A stretch of DNA of 6,116 nt from Methyloprofundus sp. (GTDB lineage: Bacteria > Pseudomonadota > Gammaproteobacteria > Methylococcales > Methylomonadaceae), in the NCBI GenBank assembly GCA_030619185.1, contig JAUXBW010000139.1:1-6116 (forward strand), read 5' to 3'. This document shows, one piece after another, positions 1-6,116 of this stretch. The position numbers were made by a program, and so were the translations under genes. Positions within the stretch are counted from its first letter, which is position 1; each line of letters begins with the position of its first letter. The notes below the pieces were generated by a model. It did no database searches. It worked only from the letters and a program-made list of their open reading frames with translations, and was not told the origin of the DNA.

Positions 1-158
1 GAGGCTGTCCGAGAATAGAAAACCTGCTACGGAAAAAGCCCTTTTGGCCATTTTTTCCGTTCATTTTCGTTAAATAGCACACACTTCGCCTCAAATGAAC
101 GAAAAAACTGACTTAAAATGGCTTTCCCTCGCGACGGTTTCTATTCTCGGACAGCCTC
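1..158. mobile_element. MITE-like non-coding element with 21-bp perfect terminal inverted repeats
   Basis: The first 21 bases (starting GAGGCTGTCCGA) are the exact reverse complement of bases 138-158 (ending GGACAGCCTC). Inside them a second, imperfect inverted repeat pairs TTTTTTCCGTTCATTT at 51-66 with AAATGAACGAAAAAA at 93-107, and GGCCATTTT near 46-54 with AAAATGGC near 115-122. The whole 158 bp could therefore fold into one long interrupted hairpin. No reading frame of useful size lies within it. Small size, terminal inverted repeats and lack of coding capacity are the signs of a miniature inverted-repeat transposable element mobilised in trans. The base pairs right after it (159-162) are CTAG, a palindrome that could be a target duplication. 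The left flank is outside the window, so this cannot be confirmed. The parent transposase family is not identified. Confidence 0.8.
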
Positions 159-1848
<1,690 letters not shown>

Positions 1849-2388
1849 ATGAGATATTTCATTTTTTTATTATTGTCTTTCTTTGTTTCTTTAGCGGTTG
1901 CACAAGAAGCTATCTGGTTATTGATTGATACGCAGGAAAAAGTAATACAAGTGAAGCAGGGGGCACGCACCTTAGCAAGCTTTAAGAATATTTCTATAGG
2001 CAGGCAGGGGGCTGGTCATAAATACAAGCTAGGCGATGATATTACACCACTGGGGGAATATAAAGTGGCCTATACTAACGATAGCAGTCACTTTAGGAGG
2101 TTTTTTGGGCTAAATTATCCCTCGCCATCCGATGCAGGTTTGGCGTTATCTGATGCACGAATTTCTTTGGCTGACTATCAGAAAATTATGCAAGCGCATG
2201 GTAAAGGCGTGATGCCACCGCAAAATACAGGCTTAGGCGGGCAGATTGGTATTCATGGTGTGGGAAGTGGAAATAAACAAGTACAAGGTATCTTCGATTG
2301 GACACATGGTTGTATTGCCTTGTCTAATTCACAAATAGATAAGCTGGCGAAGTGGGTTTACACAGGGATGCAGGTGAAAATAAAATAA
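1849..2388 (+). CDS. Small secreted YkuD-domain L,D-transpeptidase family protein
   Basis: The 179-residue protein starts with a signal peptide: a hydrophobic run from about residue 3 to 17 with a likely cut after Ala18 (motif AVA). The rest is a single YkuD (L,D-transpeptidase catalytic) domain. It has an upstream His136 in IGIHGVGSG and the catalytic block WTHGCIALSN with His153, Gly154 and nucleophile Cys155. The LGDDITPLGEY segment (61-71) is the usual pre-catalytic TPxGxY strand motif. YkuD enzymes act in the periplasm on tetrapeptide stems of peptidoglycan, making 3-3 cross-links, attaching proteins, or in some cases cleaving such bonds. The GCIALSN ending differs from the SHGCIRM form of the ErfK-type enzyme at 2987-3970, and there is no LysM domain. 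It looks closer to the YafK-like (COG3034) side of the fold; that placement is my inference. The ribosome site is weak. No terminator is evident after the gene. Confidence 0.88.
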   Translation: MRYFIFLLLSFFVSLAVAQEAIWLLIDTQEKVIQVKQGARTLASFKNISIGRQGAGHKYKLGDDITPLGEYKVAYTNDSSHFRRFFGLNYPSPSDAGLALSDARISLADYQKIMQAHGKGVMPPQNTGLGGQIGIHGVGSGNKQVQGIFDWTHGCIALSNSQIDKLAKWVYTGMQVKIK

Positions 2389-2436
2389 TTTGGTAATCTT
2401 TTTAAAACGCGATAAAATTAGTTTATGTTACAAAAG

Positions 2437-2530
2437 TAACCATTCACCTCCCGATTTGGAACGTAGGCGGTAAGGAGCTTAAAAAGCCTCCCCTAGCCCC
2501 TCCTTGCTGAGGACGGAGACTGAACGGTTA
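2437..2530. repeat. Possible small interspersed repeat between the YkuD and lipoprotein genes
   Basis: This 94-bp stretch begins TAACCATTCA and ends TGAACGGTTA, which are inverted copies with one mismatch in ten. Its interior is clearly more GC-rich than the surrounding AT-rich spacer. It holds potential hairpins, such as GGAGCTT pairing with AAGCCTCC at about 2474-2488 and AAGGAG (2472-2477) pairing with CTCCTT (2500-2505). The segment CCTCCCCTAGCCCCTCCTTG resembles the C-rich intergenic repeats scattered in many bacterial genomes. Only one copy is present in this window, so its repetitive nature is inferred. The rest of the 239-bp gap is AT-rich and carries the lipoprotein gene's expression signals. 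Confidence 0.4.
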
Positions 2531-2545
2531 TTAATAAAATGTGTG

Positions 2546-2578
2546 TTTTCATCTTCCTGAGCTTTAAATATTTATATT
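2546..2578 (+). promoter_or_regulatory. Candidate promoter region for the lipoprotein gene
   Basis: An AT-rich stretch about 50-80 bp before the start codon holds TTTTCA (2546-2551), a 17-base spacer and TATTTA (2569-2574), with TATATT (2573-2578) as another -10 choice. The match to the sigma-70 consensus is only moderate. The position and AT richness are what one expects for a highly expressed Lpp-type gene, but the exact hexamers are uncertain. Confidence 0.3.
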
Positions 2579-2613
2579 TTTTTGTGTATGGCGGGTTAGG
2601 TTTTAGTTTTTTT

Positions 2614-2618
2614 AAGGA
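2614..2618 (+). promoter_or_regulatory. Ribosome binding site AAGGA of the lipoprotein gene
   Basis: AAGGA lies nine bases before the ATG at 2628. It is the best Shine-Dalgarno match in the window and fixes the start of the lipoprotein gene. The other genes have weaker sites, which suggests that this gene is the most strongly translated one here. Confidence 0.75.
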
Positions 2619-2627
2619 ATAAAATAA

Positions 2628-2906
2628 ATGATTAAATTATTAAAAGTATCTGCGATTATTTTAGCTACAAGTTTGGCAATAGGTTGTGCAAGTACATCCG
2701 ATTTAGAAAAATTACAGAAAGATGTAGCCAGCCTTAAAAGAGATACGGCAGCAATTTCAGCTAAAGCGGATAGTGCCGCTAGAGATGCAAGCGCAGCAGC
2801 TGCAAATGCTGAATCGGCAACGGCAGCAGCTAATCGGGCAGCCGATACAGCAGCTGAAACAAACCATAAGTTAGACCGTATGCTTAATAAGGCGATGATG
2901 AAGTAA
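2628..2906 (+). CDS. lpp: OprI/Lpp-like alanine-zipper outer-membrane lipoprotein
   Basis: The 92-residue protein carries a lipoprotein signal: MIKLLK, a hydrophobic core, then the lipobox AIGC with lipidated Cys20. Asp or other retention-breaking residues are absent after the cysteine (C-A-S-T-S), consistent with export to the outer membrane. Residues from about 25 to 85 are strongly heptad-like and alanine-rich (KADSAARDASAAAANAES, then further Ala repeats), predicting a trimeric alanine-zipper coiled coil. The C-terminal part, KLDRMLNKAMMK, resembles the RMLEKASRK end of Pseudomonas OprI. A C-terminal lysine is the residue that Braun-type lipoproteins use for covalent attachment to meso-diaminopimelate in peptidoglycan. 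Mature length (73 residues) is slightly above that of E. coli Lpp (58). Its neighbours are two YkuD enzymes, one convergent and ErfK-like, which fits a tethering role between outer membrane and sacculus. Actual cross-linking is inferred. Confidence 0.9.
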   Translation: MIKLLKVSAIILATSLAIGCASTSDLEKLQKDVASLKRDTAAISAKADSAARDASAAAANAESATAAANRAADTAAETNHKLDRMLNKAMMK

Positions 2907-2930
2907 TGAGTGGGGTTTAATTTTAATAGA

Positions 2931-2967
2931 AAAGCCCGTTAACTAACGCAGTTAACGGGCTTTTTTT
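2931..2967. terminator. Bidirectional rho-independent terminator between convergent genes
   Basis: AAAGCCCGTTAACT (2931-2944) pairs perfectly with AGTTAACGGGCTTT (2950-2963) around the five-base loop AACGC. A run of seven T follows on the plus strand (2961-2967). On the minus strand the hairpin is followed by TTTTCTATT. It therefore serves the lipoprotein gene ending at 2906 and the convergent transpeptidase gene ending at 2987. Confidence 0.93.
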
Positions 2968-2986
2968 ATGGCTGTATTTCACAAGT

Positions 2987-3970
2987 TTAATCCAGATTCA
3001 TCATTTCTGTTGCTGGCTGGCTGGTTTTCTCGTATATTTTTATGGGCAAACCTTGTCGTTCCGTCAGAGCATTTCTTAATGCAGCCCCATCAAGAACAGG
3101 TAAAACCTCATCATTAGCTTGTTCTATTAAATCCAGCGCAATATCCAGTAAATCATCTGCTTGATGGTTTTCTAGCGGTGGGTGCACTTCTATATAAAGG
3201 CTGTCTTCAGACCAGCCTACTTTAACTGCCTGATTGACTATGGTTACCGGAGTGCCGACTTTTACTTGCGGGAAAAGCGTGCCTATATCTTCCGGGTACA
3301 TGCGGATACAGCCATGACTTACGCGCATGCCGACACCATAAGGTTTATTGGTGCTGTGAATAAGATAACCAGGGATACCCAAGCGCATGGCAAACAGGCC
3401 TAATGGATTATCTGGACCCGCAGCAACAACATCGGGCAAAGGATCCCCCTTTGCTGCATGTTCTTTTTTTATGGATTCTGGCGGGGTCCAGGTGGGGTTT
3501 TCTTTTTTTGCGATAATCTTAGTCTGGCCTAAAGGTGTGTCCCAGTCCTGCCTGCCTATACTGATAGGGTGAGTGATAACAGAAGTAGAGAGTGAGTCCC
3601 TGGCATCTGGAAAATAATAAAGCCTGAATTCAGGTAAGTTGAGCACCAGACCTCTGCGCGGTGCATCAGGTAATAAGCGCTCACTTTGTAGCTGAATTTG
3701 CGCACCTGCCCCGGGTAGCCAGCGATCCACCCTGGGGTTTAAACGTATAATTTCATTCTGACCCAAATCAAAGCGACGCGCAATATCCAATAAGTCTTCA
3801 TCTATAGTGGCTATTGTTTTCTTATTAACCCCTGCAGAAAACTCCATAACCAGACTATCCTCCGGATTGTCTGGCAGTAGAAAGGCAATGGCGTGCGTAA
3901 CGGGACTAGCCAGCATGAAAATACTGGCTAGTGCAGAAACTATTTTTCTTTGATAAATAGGGTGTTTCAT
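2987..3970 (-). CDS. erfK: LysM and YkuD L,D-transpeptidase of the ErfK/YbiS/YcfS group
   Basis: Periplasmic enzyme of the group that in E. coli joins the C-terminal lysine of Braun's lipoprotein to diaminopimelate of peptidoglycan. The 327 residues show a signal peptide (about 1-27, cut near THA) and a LysM-like segment (about 54-95, DLLDIARRFDLGQNEIIRLN then a PGAGAQIQL strand). The YkuD domain follows, starting at NLPEFRLYYFP (111-121) and containing NPTWTPP (158-164), AAGPDNPLG (183-191), His205 in YLIHSTN and the catalytic block SHGCIRM with His219 and Cys221. These motifs closely follow those of E. coli YbiS and ErfK. A C-terminal extension of about 60 residues (after 265) is acidic and helical-looking, with no recognised domain. 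The symbol names the group, not a proven one-to-one ortholog. It is convergent with the lipoprotein gene, lies 77 bp downstream of rdgC on the same strand, and its start codon sits inside a sequence repeated at 5715-5784. No good Shine-Dalgarno is visible. Confidence 0.94.
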   Translation of the reverse strand: MKHPIYQRKIVSALASIFMLASPVTHAIAFLLPDNPEDSLVMEFSAGVNKKTIATIDEDLLDIARRFDLGQNEIIRLNPRVDRWLPGAGAQIQLQSERLLPDAPRRGLVLNLPEFRLYYFPDARDSLSTSVITHPISIGRQDWDTPLGQTKIIAKKENPTWTPPESIKKEHAAKGDPLPDVVAAGPDNPLGLFAMRLGIPGYLIHSTNKPYGVGMRVSHGCIRMYPEDIGTLFPQVKVGTPVTIVNQAVKVGWSEDSLYIEVHPPLENHQADDLLDIALDLIEQANDEVLPVLDGAALRNALTERQGLPIKIYEKTSQPATEMMNLD

Positions 3971-4012
3971 AAACTACAGTTATCTATTGATACGTTCAAC
4001 ACAGTACTGCAC
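3953..4012. repeat. Repeat copy A, covering the start and upstream region of the ErfK-like gene
   Basis: Bases 3953-3977 match 5715-5740 except for one gap and two substitutions; the shared core is TGTTTCATAA then CTAC. After a 4-base (A) or 17-base (B) spacer both copies continue with ATCTATTGAT. Four variable bases, TCAACAC and a CACT end follow. On the minus strand this copy contains the ATG and first codons (MKHPIY) of the ErfK-like gene plus its immediate upstream region. Confidence 0.65.
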
Positions 4013-4047
4013 TAGTAGAGCATTGATAATGTAGCTGAATGAGCTCA

Positions 4048-4956
4048 TTAGTTAGTGTTTTCGCCGCCAAATAATTCTAACAAGCGGGGGAGAAAGGCAC
4101 TCAATTCTTGCGACATAATGGTAAAGTCCACATCAAATTGTTCTTCAGCTGAGTCAGTCTCGGTGTCTGCAACCTGATCCTGAATAAGATCTAAAAATTT
4201 CAGGCGCTTAATGGACAGATTTTCATCGACGATAAATGATAAACGATCAGACCAGCTAATAGCCAGCTTGATCACTTGCTTGCCGGTATCTAAATGATTT
4301 TTGATTTCCGGAGCCGCAAGATCCTGGCGTTTGCAGCGAATGATACCTCCTGCTTCTTCAGGTGCGCGTAATTCACATTCATCTTCAATTAATACATCAG
4401 CAGGTGCATCATTTTTTATCAGCCATTGAGTCATGCGGCTAACGGGTTTTTCTTTAGTGCTTACGGGCACTAATGGCAATGACCCCAGGTTTTTGCGTAA
4501 AAAGCTAATGAGTTCTTCCGCTTTTTTTGCCGATGCAGCATCTACGATTAACCAGCCCCCCTTTGAGTCTATATAGGCAAAGGTCTTTTTGGAGAATGAA
4601 AATGCGCGTGGTAATAATTCAAAAATGATTTGATCTTTAAGTTCAGTACGTTCTTTTTTAGATAATTTCCGTGCTTCCTGATCTTCTTTTTCTGTAATTT
4701 TGTCTGCCGTCATTTCATTAATGACACTTGCAGGAAGCACCTTTTCTTCTTTTGTGGCACAGAGCATCATAAAACCATTCGCCTGATGAATGAGTTGATC
4801 AGAGCCACGGCCTAAAGGTGATGACCAGCCATAACTGAATTCTTCTATGGGAGAGCAGGGCTTGAAGCGTAATTCATCCAGTTTTTCTTCGAGTTCTGTC
4901 GGTGTTAAGGTAAAGGGCTCAGTTAAGCGATAAATAGCAAGATTTTTAAACCACAT
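4048..4956 (-). CDS. rdgC: Recombination-associated protein RdgC
   Basis: RdgC forms a ring-shaped dimer around double-stranded DNA, binds DNA without sequence preference and restrains RecA; it is nucleoid-associated and matters when replication restart is impaired. The 302 residues match the E. coli protein (303) along the whole length. Recognisable blocks are the start MWFKNLAIYRL, ANGFMMLCATKEEKVLP (59-75), ARKLSKKER (95-103), LLPRAFSFS (114-122), VDAASAKKAEEL (138-149), RKNLGSLPLVP (154-164), GGIIRCKRQDL (203-213), LSIKRLKF (247-254) and a C-terminal FGGEN. Phe119 corresponds to the finger-domain Phe120 of E. coli RdgC. The ATG at 4956-4954 gives the family's normal N-terminus one residue shorter than in E. 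coli; no clear Shine-Dalgarno precedes it. It is divergent from the glycosylase gene at 5215 and upstream of the ErfK-like gene on the same strand. Confidence 0.97.
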   Translation of the reverse strand: MWFKNLAIYRLTEPFTLTPTELEEKLDELRFKPCSPIEEFSYGWSSPLGRGSDQLIHQANGFMMLCATKEEKVLPASVINEMTADKITEKEDQEARKLSKKERTELKDQIIFELLPRAFSFSKKTFAYIDSKGGWLIVDAASAKKAEELISFLRKNLGSLPLVPVSTKEKPVSRMTQWLIKNDAPADVLIEDECELRAPEEAGGIIRCKRQDLAAPEIKNHLDTGKQVIKLAISWSDRLSFIVDENLSIKRLKFLDLIQDQVADTETDSAEEQFDVDFTIMSQELSAFLPRLLELFGGENTN

Positions 4957-5214
4957 AGTTTAGATTTTTTAGATATAAAAAGGTAAAGTTGAAGACGGGA
5001 AATACCCATTAAATGGGTTTTGATAGGTCTTGTTTACACTACTTTTGGACAGGCGAAGCATTATCGCAAAAAACAGAGTTTAAATCAGTAAATTTATCTG
5101 CCATTAAACGGCTATTCTGAAAGTCTCCTTCGAGATTTGAGGGTGAAGGGTCTGAATAATGAAGCTGGATATGTGCTATCGTATCGTTATTTAGGGATTA
5201 CGCTGATGACATAA
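4957..5214. other. Divergent intergenic region between rdgC and the DNA glycosylase gene
   Basis: These 258 AT-rich bases must hold the promoters of two divergent genes. On the minus strand a TATATC hexamer lies within TTTTTATATCT at 4969-4979, just ahead of rdgC, as a possible -10 element without a good -35. A small hairpin, ACCCAT (5004-5009) with ATGGGT (5013-5018), is present. No LexA-type operator, tRNA or conserved RNA was recognised, and no convincing small gene. Confidence 0.5.
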
Positions 5215-5718
5215 ATGACAGAACAAGCAGGGTTTAGACTATTAGGGGATAATAAAGCGCAGATTTTAATTCTCGGTAGTATGCCTAGCGTGGTTTCCTT
5301 AGAAAAGCAGCAATATTATGCACATCCCCGAAATGCCTTCTGGCGTATTATGGCTGCTTTATTTAATGATGATAAGCCCATTGCCTATCAGGATGGCGAA
5401 CAGCTTTTACAGGCGCAGGGCATTGCTGTCTGGGATGTGCTAAAATCCTGTGCCAGGCACGGCAGCCTCGATTCTGCCATTGACAAAGATTCCATCATAA
5501 TAAATGACTTCTTGTGTTTATTTGCCACGTTTTCCCAGCTTAATAGCATTTTTTTTAACGGTGGAATGGCTGAACGCTTGTATAAAAAGTATGTTTATCC
5601 GCTTTTACCTGCTGAGTATAAGGCATTAAATTATGCCAGACTGCCTTCAACTAGCCCCGCTTATGCGGCAATGAGTTATCAGGACAAATTAGCTGCGTGG
5701 GCTGTATTAAAAGAATAA
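5215..5718 (+). CDS. Hypoxanthine/deoxyinosine-DNA glycosylase, UDG superfamily family 6
   Basis: Predicted base-excision repair enzyme that removes hypoxanthine, the product of adenine deamination, from DNA. The 167 residues form one UDG-fold domain. Motif 1 is GSMPSVVSL (21-29), leading to YYAHPRNAFWRIM (34-46), where Asn40 corresponds to the asparagine described as catalytic in family-6 hypoxanthine-DNA glycosylases. AVWDVL (71-76) and the LPSTSPAYA loop (143-151), the expected DNA-intercalation or base-pocket segment, also match the family. Length is typical, so the gene is complete. The start is fixed: a TAA lies directly before the ATG in the same frame, and the next in-frame ATG is inside motif 1. 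No Shine-Dalgarno is close; AGGGA at 5193-5197 is too far. Older annotations may call it a G/U mismatch-specific glycosylase; substrate choice cannot be proven from sequence. It is divergent from rdgC, another DNA-maintenance gene, and upstream of the formyltransferase gene. Confidence 0.87.
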   Translation: MTEQAGFRLLGDNKAQILILGSMPSVVSLEKQQYYAHPRNAFWRIMAALFNDDKPIAYQDGEQLLQAQGIAVWDVLKSCARHGSLDSAIDKDSIIINDFLCLFATFSQLNSIFFNGGMAERLYKKYVYPLLPAEYKALNYARLPSTSPAYAAMSYQDKLAAWAVLKE

Positions 5719-5784
5719 TATAGGCTGTTTCATAAGCTACCGATATAAATTACGATCATCTATTGATCCACTCAACACGGCACT
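5715..5784. repeat. Repeat copy B, after the DNA glycosylase gene
   Basis: Imperfect copy of 3953-4012 in the same plus-strand orientation, beginning within the glycosylase stop codon and running into the spacer before the formyltransferase gene. On the minus strand it reads ATGAAACAGCCTAT where the ErfK-like gene reads ATGAAACACCCTAT. Here that reading frame stops after eight codons (MKQPILFF), so this copy is not a functional gene start. A 13-base insertion relative to copy A separates the two conserved halves. Confidence 0.6.
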
Positions 5785-5832
5785 CGTTTTTTTTGTGTAT
5801 TCCTGCAATTTAATGATCATAATGAGCCACTG

Positions 5833-6116
5833 ATGAAAATAAGTTTTTTAGCTTCACATGGCGGTAGTTCTGCCAGACAAATCATTTCTGCGATCAAGGA
5901 TCAAACATTGACAGGCTTTGAAATAGGCGTGTTAATTACCAATAATAAGACCACGGCTATATATCCATGGTGTCTGGAAAACGGGATAGAGGTTATACAT
6001 ATCAGTGCAGCAACACATCCTGATGCTGAAGATTCCGCAATAAAACAGGCCTTGTTGTTAGCGGATACAGATATTGTTGTTCTATCTGGATATATGAAAA
6101 AAATTGGTACAGAAAC
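5833..6116 (+). CDS. PurN-like formyltransferase, N-terminal part, cut by the window end
   Basis: Ninety-four codons are visible from the ATG at 5833 and the frame is still open at the last base. The protein begins MKISFLASHGGSSARQI, which parallels the GGR/GAR-transformylase nucleotide-phosphate loop (GxGSN) of PurN. It continues with a Rossmann-like alternation: GVLITNNKTT (32-41), GIEVIHIS (51-58), and DTDIVVLSGYMKKIG (78-92), the last matching the LAGFMRxLS strand of PurN. The family transfers a formyl group from 10-formyltetrahydrofolate, in PurN to glycinamide ribonucleotide in purine synthesis. The catalytic Asn-His-Asp residues lie beyond the window. The loop has Ser-Ser (S12-S13) where PurN has Ser-Asn, and purM is not the visible neighbour, so it may be a divergent formyltransferase rather than housekeeping PurN. 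A weak TGAG lies about six bases before the start. Confidence 0.72.
   Translation, partial: MKISFLASHGGSSARQIISAIKDQTLTGFEIGVLITNNKTTAIYPWCLENGIEVIHISAATHPDAEDSAIKQALLLADTDIVVLSGYMKKIGTE

Noticed and set aside
2577..2589. T-run plus GTGTAT shared with the spacer at about 5787-5800
   Set aside because: Low-complexity match of 13 bases without extended similarity on either side; likely chance.
3182..3403. Open frame of 73 codons on the plus strand
   Set aside because: It lies antisense within the well-supported ErfK-like transpeptidase gene, has no recognisable motif and no ribosome site.
3387..3572. Open frame of 61 codons on the plus strand
   Set aside because: Also antisense to the conserved YkuD domain of the ErfK-like gene; its composition simply mirrors that gene.
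4038..4049. Palindrome AATGAGCTCATT at the end of rdgC
   Set aside because: A perfect 12-base palindrome overlapping the stop codon, but it has no loop or T-run for a terminator and no second copy in the window to suggest an operator.
5004..5018. Hairpin ACCCAT/ATGGGT as a terminator
   Set aside because: The stem has only six pairs, the following T-run is short, and no gene ends nearby on either strand.
5159..5194. Mini-frame of 11 codons ahead of the glycosylase gene
   Set aside because: Too short, no ribosome site, and expected by chance in an AT-rich spacer; a leader peptide role has no support.

Overview
The window looks like an ordinary chromosomal stretch of a moderately AT-rich gammaproteobacterium. 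RdgC is a beta/gammaproteobacterial protein. The Lpp-type lipoprotein is of the alanine-zipper (Pseudomonas OprI) form, next to an ErfK/YbiS-type L,D-transpeptidase as in pseudomonads. The phosphoglucomutase is the long PGM1-like form. A methylotroph or sulfur-oxidiser-like lineage would fit, but the sequence does not settle genus or order.

Layout, left to right. Bases 1-158 are a small non-coding element with perfect 21-bp terminal inverted repeats and further internal inverted repeats (MITE-like). It abuts the stop codon of a complete phosphoglucomutase gene (pgm, minus strand, 159-1793). A 55-bp gap separates pgm from a divergent gene for a small secreted YkuD-fold L,D-transpeptidase (1849-2388, plus). 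A 239-bp gap with a possible small repeat (2437-2530) leads to an OprI/Lpp-like lipoprotein gene (2628-2906, plus). A strong bidirectional hairpin terminator (2931-2967) separates it from a convergent gene for a LysM plus YkuD transpeptidase of the ErfK/YbiS/YcfS group (2987-3970, minus). Next come rdgC (4048-4956, minus), a divergent gene for a family-6 UDG-superfamily hypoxanthine/deoxyinosine-DNA glycosylase (5215-5718, plus), and the first 94 codons of a PurN-like formyltransferase (5833-end, plus).

The functional core is 1849-3970: a putative peptidoglycan-tethered lipoprotein flanked by two different YkuD enzymes. The LysM/ErfK-type enzyme is the natural candidate to join the lipoprotein's C-terminal lysine to peptidoglycan. 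The smaller enzyme belongs to a different YkuD subgroup and may act on the same linkage or on the sacculus more generally. On the right, rdgC and the glycosylase share a 258-bp divergent intergenic region and both concern DNA maintenance.

The most notable non-coding signals are the MITE-like element placed exactly at the pgm stop codon, and an imperfect duplication of the upstream and start-codon region of the ErfK-like gene (3953-4012), found again just after the glycosylase gene (5715-5784). No RNA gene, CRISPR array or intact transposase gene was seen, and I saw no clearly new multi-gene system.
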